Assembly: GCA_922989275.2 (NCBI GenBank)
Contig: OV277871.1
Span: forward strand, 61,029,848 to 61,093,847
Length of the DNA stretch: 64,000 nucleotides
DNA from: Gari tellinella
Lineage: Eukaryota > Mollusca > Bivalvia > Cardiida > Psammobiidae
Direction of reading: 5' to 3'
Position numbers and translations under genes: made by a program. Every line of letters begins with the position of its first letter. The first letter of the stretch is position 1. Below, piece by piece: positions 10,774 to 20,850 of the stretch. The notes below the pieces were generated by a model. It worked only from the letters and a program-made list of their open reading frames with translations, did not search any database and was not told the DNA's origin.

Positions 10774-10875
10774 GAACGTGTGCTTATGTGGATGGTTTAT
10801 GCTGTTTTGTTATGCCTAGAGATGTATTTACTGATATAGAACTGAGTTTTGATTCTGGTTTGTGCGTGAAAATCA

Positions 10876-10937
10876 GGAGGAGATAAATGTAGATGTCAAG
10901 GAGACCACCGCAGAGACTATACATGAGGAACAAACTG
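10876..10937 (+). CDS. Possible internal exon (weak)
   Basis: Follows AAAATCAG and reads EEINVDVKETTAETIHEEQT without stops before a weak GTTTTA donor. The acidic, charged composition differs from neighbouring AT-rich DNA. I do not recognise the protein. It could be chance. Confidence 0.2.
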
Positions 10938-10974
10938 TATCTGGTTTTATCCTTTATAGGATTTAATTTAATCC

Positions 10975-11158
10975 ATTGATAAAACCCTTGAGTGTGAGTA
11001 TGTGAGGGCCACTCTAGACAACTTGAGATTAGTTACCTGTAATTTCACACCTACTAAGATTGGTATACCCGGTGGCAGCTTATGATTCATGCTTTTTCAC
11101 GCCTATCAAGAACAATGGGGGGACTCCATCAATGGACAGTCCGACTGAGGAAAAGTCT
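10975..11158 (+). mobile_element. TTAA repeat family B, left-truncated
   Basis: Shares TGAGTGTGAGTATGTGAGGG, CTAGACAACTTGAGATTAGT and the end GAGGAAAAGTCT before TTAA with the copies at 20.2 and 34.3 kb. Confidence 0.75.
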
Positions 11159-11331
11159 TTAAAGTAGAGCTGTCATTGATAGGAATGATATCGATGTATT
11201 GCCGATACATATTAGTGTTTTCTTCTGACCTGTCGGAGTGTCAGAGGTATTTTTAGATTGGAACATTCTAAAAAATTAAAAGGGATGATCACCGTACTAT
11301 AGAAAATTAATTTTATATTTTAATCTGGATG

Positions 11332-11399
11332 GCAAACAGGTTGGAGCCTGATCAGACGCCGGGTAACCTGGTTTTTGATCTGCCTCCAACCATTTTGCA
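11332..11399. repeat. Dispersed hairpin element
   Basis: Arms GCAAACAGGTTGGAGCCTG and CTGCCTCCAACCATTTTGC, with a second inner stem CCGGGTAACCTGG. Confidence 0.55.
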
Positions 11400-11639
11400 A
11401 TGGACATAATAGTTGTTAGCATAAACACATTTATTGAGAATGAAAAGCATATCACTCAGTAAAATTAGGGCAGCGGTCTCGTGCTGCACGAGGATCATAC
11501 TTATCTCAAGTAGGAAAGTGCACGATTACATATTCGAATCGATGTAACCTTGCTTACCTATTTACTATTATTAGCTATTCTGTTTTAAACATAACTCTGA
11601 CAGGTCAGAAAAATCAGACAATATTCCTTTCTTTCTATA

Positions 11640-11885
11640 CTGCTACACACCCCTTTTGGGTATTATGAGCAGGGGCACTTTTTAAGTGCATCATTGGGAC
11701 TGTACCCGGCCGATCACTTTATCCTGACACAGACGAACCAGTTGTAATGCTAACCCGAAATCCTGAGCGTCAAGGAGGGAAGCCATTACTACCAATTTTA
11801 AAGTCTTCGGTTTGACCCGGCCGGGGATTGAACCCACAACCTCCCGCACTGCAAGCGGACGCTCTTCCTGACTAAGCCACGTAGT
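11640..11885 (-). mobile_element. tRNA-headed SINE
   Basis: On the minus strand the head (about 11885 to 11822) has GTGGCTTAGTCAGGAAGAGC and GGGTTCAATCCCC. The CCGC/GCGG anticodon stem and TTGCAGT loop would place GCA (Cys-like) as anticodon. The body follows with AATGGCTTCCCTCC, GACGCTCAGG, TAGCATTACAACTGGTTCG and ACAGTCCCAATGATGCAC, resembling lophotrochozoan SINE bodies. Confidence 0.65.
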
Positions 11886-12251
11886 GGGTGCACATACATT
11901 TTCAGAGTATCGATACTATCAATAAAATGGAAAATAAAACTGACGAAAAATCCCTTTTCTGATTCTACACTGCTAGCTTTTGCAAATTACACTCATGTGT
12001 TCATATAAAAACTTGATTTGTCATGCAAAGAAGTAGTGAGTTTTGCTGAATGTTTATTTACAGGTACATGGTAATAGGTATGGTAAATATAATTATATTA
12101 AAATTAAACAGTCAAGTCAAATAAGAAATAAATTCCAATAACCTGTCTCTAGAGTAATTTGAATGTTCAAATTGAAATATTGATATTTGTCTCCCGATAT
12201 ATCGATATCGTCGATATGCCTTTTGCTGAATCAATGACAGCTCTACTTTAA

Positions 12252-12592
12252 AGACATTACATGACCAAGCATGGGTGGTAACACCTAGCACCGTAGAAAG
12301 TTTGAGTCAAAGCATGGAGCCCATGCACTTACTCGCCTAGAGCGTATAAGCAAAGAATCATTCAGGCGTCTCATGTGAGACCTCACCTAATATTTGATAG
12401 CTTGGTTAGTAAAAACCCAATGAAAAACCTATTGAGATCTATTATGTAAGGGCCTGAGCCCTCTATTCAAAGCTTCAGATGGCTTAACTGTTGTGTGAAC
12501 AATTTTCTCATGCTCTACCTGTATTTTGACACCTAGTGTCGTAGTGAGAACAATGGGGGAGGGAAATCAATGAATGGACTGGCTTAATGTCT
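12252..12592 (+). mobile_element. TTAA repeat family B, full span but diverged
   Basis: TTAA at 12248-12251 and 12593-12596. Left end AGACATTACATGACC and right end GGCTTAATGTCT. It abuts the family C element, sharing the central TTAA. Confidence 0.65.
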
Positions 12593-12596
12593 TTAA

Positions 12597-12785
12597 ACCT
12601 GTTTATAAATATCCACTGGAACTGGTGGCAAATACTCGCATTACAAAAGTTACTATTAACACATCTCATCTGAAAGTTTGAAATGACACCCCCTGAAATC
12701 TTGTTTTTGAAAAAATTTCAGATGTTGAAACTTCCTCAATTTTCAAGCTTTACCTCTGAAGGTGGTAGGGGAAAGTGCTGCCTAT
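12597..12785 (+). repeat. Segment shared with 34477-34676
   Basis: GATAAATATCCACT (here with T for G), CTGAAAGTTTG, GAAATCTTGTTTTTGAAAAA, TTCCTCAATTTTCA and GGTAGGGGAAAGTGCTGCCT occur in the same order in both places. Together with the family B copies, this makes a larger duplicated segment. Confidence 0.8.
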
Positions 12786-12866
12786 TTTAACCAGTTCCCA
12801 TAGCCTGTTTCTAGTTCTTAAGACTGCTAAATCGGGTTGAAAATATAGCAGAATGTGCCTCAAAAC
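12786..12866 (+). repeat. TTAA MITE family A, head fragment
   Basis: CCCATAGCCTGTTTCTAGTT followed by GGTTGAAAATATAGCAGAAT. Truncated after the first palindrome arm. Confidence 0.6.
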
Positions 12867-13461
12867 TACATGTAAATAGACCAGGACTCGAACCTTGGAC
12901 TAAGTCACTTCTTGCTTATAATAAGTTTTATTACTAGCTAGTACTGCGGTTACTTACTGAGAAACACCTGAATGTACTGAAATATAAGGATCATACAACA
13001 GTCGCAGATGATGTACCACTTTTTATGTACTAATTCATTAAAGCCAGAATATTCGTCACAGACAACCAAAATCATGCATTCTTCTTACATGAAATTTATT
13101 GCACCTTCGTAATCGTAACATATAAAAAGAAGCATTGCATGGTACTTTTTGAGGTAGTGTTGCTTACAAACATGTGAAATTTGTGGAAATAGTTGAGTTT
13201 TAAATCCAGTTCATTTACATATGATACAAACAACGACGGTGTCGAACGAGATTTTTCCGTTACAGCTCATTAGCATATTTATTATTATATAGCTATTTTT
13301 AGCTCTGAATTTTAGCACCCAGACTGCTAATACAAAGCACTCAACATAAACCATAAACCCAACCCAGCTACATTATGACTACCGTCCTAGAGATACACTT
13401 TCTCAGCTACCTCAGGTAGCAAACTCATTAGTCTGACAAACAAGTAGCACCTGATAATTAC
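12867..13461. other. AT-rich intergenic DNA
   Basis: A short tRNA B-box-like motif (GGACTCGAACC, minus strand) lies at about 12886-12896. Nothing else was recognised. Confidence 0.3.
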
Positions 13462-13708
13462 CTGGGCCCCGTTTCATAAAACATCTTACGACAAATGTTA
13501 TCGTAAGTCAGATTATAAAACGCTCAATTATTATTTATTTCTCCATCTAATCCTGTCTTGTGATATATTTTTGGAATCGTCTTGAAAAGACGATTCCAAA
13601 AAGATGTCACAAGACAGGATTAGATAGAGAAATCACAAATTAAATGTATTTTAAAGTTTTGACTTACGACAACATTTGTCGTAAGAAGTTTTATGAAACG
13701 GGCCCCAG
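13462..13708. mobile_element. Fully palindromic MITE, 247 bp
   Basis: Ends CTGGGCCCCGTTTCATAAAA and TTTTATGAAACGGGCCCCAG. Nested inward are ACATCTTACGACAAATGTT, CTAATCCTGTCTTGTGA and TGGAATCGTCTTGAAAAGAC, each with a matching partner on the right. The whole element can fold as one long stem. No target duplication is obvious. Confidence 0.85.
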
Positions 13709-13864
13709 CAGCTTAGATTTTGAAGCATTTTAAATTTTTGTTGTAACCACATCAAACAGGTATAAATAAATCAAAGCACCTAATTAAAGTCTAATTATTA
13801 AGACTGCTAATGGGTATCAGATTAAATACAGACTTAACTGTACATATAATTCTTTATTTTACAG

Positions 13865-13922
13865 TATCCATCAGAGAAAGAAAAGTTTGTGAGAAGGATA
13901 GATGTATTACGGAAATCTTCAA
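13865..13922 (+). CDS. Candidate internal exon of an unidentified host gene
   Basis: Preceded by TCTTTATTTTACAG and followed by GTGAGTAT, a good acceptor and donor pair. One frame reads YPSEKEKFVRRIDVLRKSS, charged and protein-like. It ends with one extra base. The next candidate (16332) is open in a frame needing a different phase, so if both are real an exon lies between them. No homology was recognised. Confidence 0.35.
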
Positions 13923-13946
13923 GTGAGTATATTAACCATTAACCTC

Positions 13947-14075
13947 TTACATCATAGATCTATGCACATTTTAATGCCTTAAATTTATTTCTTCACTGAA
14001 GAAAATAGTTCCAATATATACAGTCATGGATGTGCACCATCAGAAATATTTTCTTTATCTTAGCAGAGGCCTGAG
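13947..14075 (-). repeat. TTAA MITE family A, tail-side fragment
   Basis: Reverse-oriented end motifs: ACCATTAACCTCTTACATCA, then AAATTTATTTCTTCACTGAA, ACAGTCATGGATGTG and TATTTTCTTTATCTTAGCAG. Confidence 0.6.
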
Positions 14076-14168
14076 GGTAATTAATAGGCAGCACAGGGGC
14101 CGGACACTTAGATTTTATAAATATTTGTGACAAAAAATATTAGTGAATGTTGGGCACTCACCTAGTCG

Positions 14169-14564
14169 TCACTCGCAAGACTCCGTCGGAATGATAGGGC
14201 CATGATCAAATGGATCTGCCACGTTAAATCTGACCAGACCCAGTATGTTAGGTCAGAGACCTTGCTCGAGACATTGGCCATCCAACAGCTGGACATTATT
14301 CTTAGAGCGAACAGACTACGTTGGTTTGGACATGTGGAAAGGAGCAGTGGACCAATCAACACATGCAGAGATCTGAAAGTGGCCAGTCAGAAGAAAACCG
14401 GACGCCCTAAGAAGACCTGGAGAGAAACTATCAGGCAAGACCGCATAAAGTGGCAGATGGTGAAGGTGGACCCCCACGACCGTGACCACTGGAGACTATG
14501 TATAAAGACCGCCAGTCCACGTCGAACCCCTGATGAAGGGAACGCGGACGCTAAACTAGGATAG
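14169..14564 (+). pseudogene. LINE reverse-transcriptase C-terminal fragment
   Basis: The frame is open from just after a TAG to the stop at 14562-14564. It contains LRRNDRAMIKWICHV, RLRWFGHVERS and GRPKKTWRE, characteristic of the C-terminal end of non-LTR retrotransposon polymerases (RTE/CR1-like families). The catalytic RT domain and endonuclease are absent upstream, so this is a 5'-truncated copy, as usual for LINEs. The tail after the stop is GATAGTGAGTGAGTG. It is recent enough to have kept about 120 open codons. Confidence 0.75.
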
Positions 14565-14569
14565 TGAGT

Positions 14570-15060
14570 GAGTGAAAAGGTTTACATAGAGACAAGGGGA
14601 GGCAACTGATTTTCCGTTTACTCTCATCCTACCTCATAAAGTAAAAACTTGTCAACAGTTACACTTTTGTTGCAGTTATGTCTAGCTAACATTATACCCT
14701 TCCATAAAAACATAACATAAAACCAATTGTTATCACGCAATTTCAACAGTAACTGCGTCTACCCACCGAAATGGCAGAATTTCAGGCGTAAGAACAAAGG
14801 TCGTCTTGTACGGATGTATCGGGTATATGTTCATCGCTATATCAATTGGAACTATTTATTTCAATGTTGGAATAATTTAAAGACATTTTTTTAATTTAAA
14901 GACTTAAAAATGCTTATGGTGTAATAGGTTAACACTGTTGTACAAAAGAAACAGTCAAGCACTAATCCTTACTATATTTGAACTTGTGTGAAATATTTAA
15001 AGGTGTAGCTCCTTTTAAATGTATAGTCAAACTTGTATTAACCCTTTCCTCCCTGAAACT
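14570..15060. other. AT-rich intergenic DNA
   Basis: No feature recognised. Confidence 0.3.
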
Positions 15061-15064
15061 TTAA

Positions 15065-15602
15065 AGCGACTCGCAACCAGATGGTGCATTAAAAATAGTA
15101 ATTTGTAAATATGTGTCAAACGCTTATATAAATGGTAAAGAATTAGTTTAGGATAAGAAATTCTGTTTAAAAAAATGTATTTCAATAAAAAAAAATATTG
15201 GTCTCTGGTGGGATTCGAACCCGGGGCCCGGCATTGGCGGACAGAAGGCAAAATAGGGGAAACCGCTTAGACCAATGGACCACGGAAAATATCCGTTTAT
15301 CTCGGATCGATTTAACGTATTTGAATGTGTAGCGATCGAAAGTGCATACAACTTCGTAATTCGGCTCGTGTTTATGTCTGAGCCCGTGTAGAGAAGCAAC
15401 AACAACAACTATACCGTCTACTAGTCGGTATAGAAAAACGATGGAAAATATCTAAAAATCTAAGATTCGGTGACGATTCTTGAGACTTTTTTTGGACTGA
15501 TCATATTTTTTTAATGTCAGAAGCCAAATAATGCCACAAATTTGCTTTTATTTGAGTATTTTATTTTATTTTGACAAGTACACCATCCGGTTGCGAGTCC
15601 CT
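15065..15602. mobile_element. TTAA repeat family D, 538 bp
   Basis: TTAA at 15061-15064 and 15603-15606. Ends AGCGACTCGCAACCAGATGG and CCATCCGGTTGCGAGTCCCT are inverted. It contains a tRNA-like sequence on the minus strand (15199-15292). Confidence 0.8.
15199..15292 (-). repeat. tRNA-like sequence inside family D element
   Basis: Minus strand: CCGTGGTCCATTGGTCTAAG as A-box region, GGGTTCGAATCCC as B-box, followed by a run of nine T that would end pol III transcription. Longer than a normal tRNA (class II-like), with poor acceptor pairing, so more likely a SINE head or pseudogene. Confidence 0.5.
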
Positions 15603-15684
15603 TTAAATGGAAAATTCCAGTTTCCATTTTAGTCTAGTCCATTTCTGACTTTTAAGGGTTGTTTTTGTCAATGTTTGGCATTGT

Positions 15685-15753
15685 GACAAACAGTGAAGAA
15701 CCTGATCAGAGGGCTCCTTTCGGAGCCCTCTGATCAGGGTCTTCACTGTTTGC
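15685..15753. repeat. Dispersed hairpin element, near-perfect
   Basis: AAACAGTGAAGAACCTGATC AGAGGGCTCC, loop TTTC, then GGAGCCCTCTGATCAGGGTC TTCACTGTTTGC. This is an almost uninterrupted 30-bp stem. Confidence 0.8.
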
Positions 15754-16072
15754 ATAGGACAAGTGTGCTATTCACATGTACACTGTTTGAAAAGCACGGC
15801 TATATGCGGGACTAGGGTTCAAAGAGTTAAACCATCAACAGAAAGCCCATGATGATAAGCTGTCTTGAACCCATTGCATGCTTTTGCAGATGTTCATGAT
15901 AATACTAAATAGAATGCAAAGCTTTCTAAAGAGTTTGTATTTTGCGATATTTCTATTACCGGTAATAATGTCAAGTTGTGCCCCTTAACAGACATACATT
16001 GTGCCCAGAGTGTTGCGTTAGCAAGAATAAATCATTACTTTTATTTGCATAATCATTAAGTACAGTTAAATC

Positions 16073-16180
16073 TCTATATTACGACCACTAAACTATGTTT
16101 ATTACTAAGTGGTAACGACAGGTGACTGCTTAAAGCAATGTGACAGTTAAACAAAAAGCTCCTTTAAATCTATTATCATT
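16073..16180. repeat. pogo/Tc1-like MITE, left half
   Basis: TA then CAGTTAAATCTCTATATTAC, AGACAGGTGACTGC-like block (ACGACAGGTGACTGCTTAAA) and GCAATGTGACAG. The right terminus is lost. Confidence 0.6.
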
Positions 16181-16331
16181 AGTTTCAGTGGCCTTAAGAG
16201 TCACCTATCATTAAAGGCTTATTTTTTTCTGCAATGAATGGTACATGTTTCTTTATACGATTTATATTAATAATACAGGAATAGTAAAAAACTATGGTAT
16301 TCAAACTTTACTCTTGGTGATTGTTCTTGTA

Positions 16332-16398
16332 GGGTTTGATGTTGAGTACAGAAAAAGTGTTGCCATCTGTTATTATGTCATACCAACGATATTATGAG
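16332..16398 (+). CDS. Candidate exon of an unidentified host gene
   Basis: Bounded by TGTTCTTGTAG and GTAAGTAT. Read from the acceptor, the frame gives GLMLSTEKVLPSVIMSYQRY then YEL, with no stop. A family A MITE starts 42 bp downstream in the putative intron. Phase does not join directly to the 13865 segment. Not recognised. Confidence 0.3.
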
Positions 16399-16439
16399 CT
16401 GTAAGTATATCTCTTCATTGCTTGTTATATGCCCATTAA

Positions 16440-16616
16440 CCCATTACCCCATAATTACGTCATTAATTTATTTCTCCACTGAGGAAAATAGTTTCAAATT
16501 ATACAGTTATGAATGTGTGATAAGAACTATTTTCTATATTCTAGCAGATGGTAGCTTAAAGCAGGCGCGTTCTGCTTTATGTTCAACCTGCTTTAAGGTA
16601 CTTCGCATATGCGCGT
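16440..16616 (-). repeat. TTAA MITE family A, truncated
   Basis: TTAA at 16436-16439, then CCCATTACCCCATAATTACG, the tail-side motifs in reverse, and a shortened palindrome GCAGGCGCGTTCTGC. The head terminus is missing. Confidence 0.75.
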
Positions 16617-17440
16617 AGTTTCCATACGATTGTTATGAAACTTTTCATGAAGAATGATAATAGCCTAAGAAACAATGTGGGTAAATATAGGCAAACTTTA
16701 TCGTGTGATTTGTCTTTAAGGTCTTTTTTCTGACAAAAACCTAGAATTTTGATGATTTTATTTTTCTTAAAAATGAATAAAGCTAATGACTATAATTCTC
16801 GCCCAATAAGTAGTCAACAACATTCATTACAAGACAAGCTAAAAACATTTTGAATAAAGGTGTTCAGAAAGATGTTATCAGCTATTTAAATTTTGCAAAA
16901 TGCTAAAAAATTTAATTACAAAAAACTGACTCATTCAATGTATATTTGATTTCATTTTATTAAAATATATGGTTGATGAACTAGTCAGTCTGAAAAAATT
17001 AGAAAATATTACAGTCAGGATTTGTTGTTATAACATATTTTCTTATTAAAATGTGGGATATTTGTTGTTTAGATACAGTTACCTACCTTAGAATTAAAAC
17101 TTTGTCATTAAAATGCATTATTATTTATTCATGGTCTTGCATACAAGGTTTATTATATTGTTTGAACATAATTATAATGGGCAATATCGATCTTGAAAAG
17201 GTTAGCGTATTGATAAGCTTCACTGTGTGGCTTTATAGTTCGATCAAATCGTTTACATGTATACCGATTTAATTGACTTGTAAGTCATTAAACTAAAACG
17301 TACAGGTAAGTTGACATATACTTGGACCGTAAACATCACTAGTACTAATCAACGAAGACTAAACATAACATGTCTCTTGATTACTGCGTTATGGATTGAC
17401 AAGTCAATAAATCGGACACTTAAAAATTTTTTTTGGATCG
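16617..17440. other. AT-rich intergenic DNA
   Basis: A 73-codon open frame at 17051-17272 is leucine/isoleucine rich, but the region is very AT-rich and shows no splice sites or known motif. I treat it as chance. Confidence 0.3.
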
Positions 17441-17517
17441 GATGGGTCTCGAACCTATGACCTTTGGATTGCTAGTCAACCACTATAGTCAACCACTATA
17501 CTAACTGCGCTATGAAG
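17441..17517 (-). repeat. tRNA-like sequence with internal 15-bp duplication
   Basis: Minus strand A-box TAGCGCAGTTAGTATAGTGG and B-box GGTTCGAGACCC. GTCAACCACTATA is duplicated in tandem on the + strand (about 17476-17504), lengthening the D-arm side. A T-run follows the B-box side. Confidence 0.5.
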
Positions 17518-17642
17518 GATTATACTAATTCGTATCAACATTTCCTTTATATAAATTTTCTAGTATAAACACGTACGAAAAAAGTCTGTGTCGTCCAGAC
17601 GCATATCCGCTCGCCCGCAAGACCGACTTCCGGTAGCGAAAG

Positions 17643-17697
17643 GCCTTAAGTGGTCACCTATTTTCAGAACTAGAATCAGGCTATAAGAGAATGGGTT
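17643..17697 (-). repeat. TTAA MITE family A, head end fragment
   Basis: TTAAGTGGTCACCTATTTTC, CTAGAATCAGGCTATAAG and AATGGGTTAA. Confidence 0.6.
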
Positions 17698-18269
17698 AAC
17701 AGAACATAGCTTAATTTCACCAAGGAATAAGATATACAGCATAGGCATGATGGTCCATCAGGTTTGTTTACAAGATATCTCAAAATAAAATTTGCACGAT
17801 TTTCATGACACTTCTTAATAGAATGCAAAGTTTCCTAAAGAGTTTGTATTTTGCAATATTTCTATTAATGATGTTAAGTTGTGCCCCTTGACAGACATAT
17901 ATTGTGCTCAAGACTGTATAAGACTATTTATAAGGAGTAAGGATTCTTTGCGATGTTTGATAAGTGATCAATAGTGAGTGAATACAGTGTGAAAAATTGC
18001 TAGCCTAAAATGTTATAAATTTCCAAAGAAATTATTGAATAGTTTTAGTTTACCACCCTTTGTCTGGAGACCTACTATACCTGCTAATAAATGAAGGCTT
18101 TGTGTTTTTTACCTGTATTAAGTAACCGTTTAATACAGTACCCATTAAGCAAGTTTCTATATTGGCTGTTGCTAAATGCAGGATAAAACTATTGCCTAAA
18201 ACTCCTGCAGGAGATTTTTGCCTAAATTTTGTCCTGTCTTTGATTTCATCTATATTTCCTAAACACATA
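17698..18269. other. Intergenic DNA
   Basis: TTGTGCCCCTTGACAGACAT (about 17879) is repeated from about 15983, where AGTTTGTATTTTGCGATATT also precedes it. This is a short dispersed repeat of unknown kind. Confidence 0.4.
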
Positions 18270-18438
18270 ATTCATTACCCCATAAATAAACCCTTTTTAC
18301 ACCTGTAATTTATTCCTACAGTAAAAGATACGTGTAGTTCCACTTTAAACAGTCATAAATATGTACCATAAGAAATATTTTCTTTATCCTGGCAGAGAGT
18401 AACTTAAAGCAGGTTAAAATTAAAGCAGAATGTGCACA
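18270..18438 (-). repeat. TTAA MITE family A, truncated
   Basis: ATTCATTACCCCATAAATAA start, GTAATTTATTCCTACAG, ACAGTCATAAATATGTACC, then AAAGCAGGTTAAAATTAAAG. The second palindrome arm is absent. Confidence 0.65.
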
Positions 18439-18619
18439 TATCTTCAATATAGGAAACATGTTTGGGGGTAAATGGTTGACTTAAATAGATCTATGTCACT
18501 TGTACATTGACTGTACATTGATTTGCTCTCAATATCCTAAATTTAATATCTATCAGATGATACTACATTTTTTAGTTATTGTCGCATGCTATTTTTCCTA
18601 GTTATGTTACATTGGGCAG

Positions 18620-19070
18620 CCTGCATTGGGCGTTCTGCTATTGTTTCTATCAGTCGGCATAAAGAAGCCTTTTCCTTCGTTGCTCTAATAGATTGATGAG
18701 GTTATGCAATCGCCGTTTTGTGGGCTGTCTTTTGTATGTTTAGTGGCCTTCATTGGGCGCTCTACTGTTATTTCTATCAGTCGGCATTAAGAAGCCTTTA
18801 CCTTCATTGCTAATTGATTGATGGGGTAACGTGATCACCATTTTGGGGGCTGTCTTTTGTATGTTTATTCATGTTTATTTTAGATCTAATTGTAGTCATT
18901 TGTCTTTTCCTGGCGGCCTGCATTTGGGCGCTCTACTATTGTTTCTATCGGTCGACAATCAGAAGCCGGTCGCTTCATTGCTGATTGATGGGAGTAATGT
19001 GATCACCATTATTGGGGCCGTCTTTTATATGTTTATTCATGTTTATTGTAGATCTTATTGTAGTTATTTT
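18620..19070 (+). repeat. Degenerate tandem triplication, 127- and 170-bp spacing
   Basis: CATTGGGCG and TTTCTATCAGTCGGCA-like blocks followed by GGCTGTCTTTTGTATGTTTA recur at about 18620, 18747 and 18917. It joins directly to the SINE/LINE-like tail at 19071-19195. Confidence 0.75.
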
Positions 19071-19195
19071 GTCTTTTCTTGCTTTGTAGGTACATTTGTG
19101 TAATTTCATGTGAAGCGCTTTTGAACGCACTACCCCTGTGTGAAAAGAGCGCTATATAAATCTGGTATAATAATAAAAATAATAATAATAATAAT
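19071..19195 (+). repeat. Retroposon 3' tail with (TAA)n
   Basis: GTGAAGCGCTTTTGAACGCA, GTGTGAAAAGAGCGCTATAT and AAATCTGGTATAATAA then TAA repeats. The same block ends at 36404. GCGCTATATAAAT plus a TAA-type tail is a recurrent 3' end of invertebrate LINE/SINE pairs. Confidence 0.65.
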
Positions 19196-19391
19196 ACAGT
19201 GCTCACTCTCTACAACGGCCCTCCCAACAACGGTTCCCTCCTTATAATGACGATTGCTGATGTTCCCAAAACAATATAATGAAGTCCAACCTTTTCATGG
19301 CTGCAACATAGTCTATTTGAAATTGTCGTCTGCTGTTTCTCTCAAATTTACATATGAGACATTTCAACAGGAAAAAAACCTAATAACATGT

Positions 19392-19459
19392 GACAAATAG
19401 CTTGAATCCAGATCAGAAGCTGTGTAACAGGGCGTCTGATATGGATTCAAGCTGTTTGC
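19392..19459. repeat. Dispersed hairpin element
   Basis: ACAAATAGCTTGAATCCAGA TCAGA against TCTGATATGGATTCAAGCTG TTTGC. Confidence 0.65.
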
Positions 19460-19592
19460 AAATGTAAGCCAATTTCCCTCCCTAAAATGACTCCCTCCGA
19501 ACAACGCACATATTTTTTTGTCTCCCATTGGGTGTCGTTGCAGAGAGGAAGCGCTGTACATAATTAGATTTTGATTTCTGTCACAGTTTCAG

Positions 19593-19747
19593 GTTTTGGA
19601 TGAGAAAGCAATACTACTTGAGGAACGTGCATGGCTGGACTTGAAGCGTCAGCGTTTGGAGTTACAGAGTAGAAATCTTACATAGTCCAAGTATGCTGAA
19701 ATGAAGGAGAAGTCTGTATTCAAGACAGACAATATCAATGCTGGCTG
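19593..19747 (+). pseudogene. Candidate exon with one in-frame stop
   Basis: After TTTCAG the frame reads VLDEKAILLEERAWLDLKRQ RLELQSRNLT, a charged, coiled-coil-like stretch, then TAG at 19683-19685. The same frame continues open with SKYAEMKEKSVFKTDNINAG to a possible GGTACG donor. Either the segment is a terminal exon ending at TAG, or it is a decayed exon. The high Glu/Leu/Arg content makes a real protein origin more likely than chance. No family was recognised. Confidence 0.4.
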
Positions 19748-19807
19748 GTACGGATTAGTCAGTTTACTTGCATTGAAAGTTTTGATGGCCTGTTTAACTT
19801 TACCATA

Positions 19808-19985
19808 CAGTAAAACCTCACAATTATGACCACTAAATTGTTTTAATTATTAGGTGTTTTCGACAGGTGACTGCTTAAAGCAAGGTGACATTAAAATAGA
19901 AAATTCCTTGCTTTAAGCTGTCACCTGTCTTTTATACAATCAATTAGCCTTCGTTTTAGTGAATGTTAATAGAGAGGTTTTACTG
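19808..19985. mobile_element. TA-flanked pogo/Tc1-like MITE, complete copy
   Basis: TA at 19806-19807 and 19986-19987. Ends CAGTAAAACCTCACAATTAT and GAGAGGTTTTACTG. Inner arms GACAGGTGACTGCTTAAAGC and GCTTTAAGCTGTCACCTGTC are inverted. Confidence 0.85.
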
Positions 19986-20199
19986 TATTTTGAATTTTAT
20001 ATGCTAATTGAAAATGAGACATTAATAGTTCTGGTATGGCAATTTCCATCTATCTGTCCATCTGGTTTGTTAACACAATTACCCTAAACAATTTTTCCCT
20101 GATTTCATCGTACTTGGTAGAATGCTTGGTTGCATAAAAATTTGGAACAAAATTAGAATGTAATTAAGACATTTTGAGTACTATTACAAATGTGTTTAA

Positions 20200-20509
20200 A
20201 GACATTTCCTGACCTAATTTCGGTAAACCAGGTATAAAATCATGCAGCACTGTGCAAGTTGCGCAGTTACTCTTGTCTAGGGATATATACTCATTGAAGC
20301 GTCTCATGTTGGGCCCGTTCCTTGAATTTATTAGTTTGGTTAGAAAAACCTATTGAAAAAACTCTTGAGTGTGAGTATGTCAGGGCCACTCTAGACAACT
20401 TGAGATTAGTGACATTGGCTAGGCACACTTTACTCCTGCTTTACATGTATTTTCACGCCTAGTGAGAACAAATGGGGGGAGAGTCCATCAAAGGACTGAG
20501 GAAATGTCT
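20200..20509 (+). mobile_element. TTAA repeat family B, complete copy, 310 bp
   Basis: TTAA at 20196-20199 and 20510-20513. Ends AGACATTTCCTGACC and CTGAGGAAATGTCT are inverted. The interior matches the copies at 11.0, 12.3 and 34.3 kb. Confidence 0.8.
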
Positions 20510-20511
20510 TT

Positions 20512-20580
20512 AAGCTACCATCTGCTAGTACATAGAAACTATTTCTTATTATGCATATTCATGACTGTATTAATGTAGAC
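20512..20580 (+). repeat. TTAA MITE family A, internal fragment
   Basis: AAGCTACCATCTGCTAG and GCATATTCATGACTGTAT directly abut the family B element. Confidence 0.55.
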
Positions 20581-20586
20581 TATTTA

Positions 20587-20850
20587 TACCCCCACAAACA
20601 GAGTTTGATGGGGGTATACTGGAATCAGCCTGTCGGTCAGTCTGTCTGCAAAATCTTGTACTTTCAACTCCCTCCTCAGTTTCAACCTGATTTACTTGAT
20701 ACTTGGCATAAATGTTGCTCAAGAGTTGCAGAGTGTCATACCATTTTTGGCTCGGAGAGCCTATATCGAATCCTTAAGAAAAATATTGGTGCGAGTCTAG
20801 CTCCCCCTACAAACAAATCCTGTCATACGGGGTTTACATATGCTATCTAA
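20587..20850 (+). repeat. Hairpin-headed dispersed repeat (TACCCCCAC head)
   Basis: ATACCCCCACAAACAGAGTT TGATGGGGGTAT makes a stem, then CTGTCGGTCAGTCTGTCTGC. A 99-codon open frame crosses it but is low-confidence because the same plan recurs in non-coding copies. Confidence 0.5.

Larger units (their letters stand above)
11163..12247. mobile_element. TTAA repeat family C, 1,085 bp
   Basis: Perfect inverted ends AGTAGAGCTGTCATTGAT and TCAATGACAGCTCTACT, flanked by TTAA at 11159-11162 and 12248-12251. It carries a hairpin element (11332-11399) and a minus-strand SINE (about 11640-11885). ATCGATAT-rich palindromic DNA lies near both ends. No transposase is seen. TTAA targets are used by piggyBac and Kolobok elements. 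Confidence 0.8.

Noticed and set aside
20551..20850. 99-codon open frame as a host gene
   Set aside because: It crosses a hairpin-headed dispersed repeat. The same plan recurs without an open frame elsewhere in the window.
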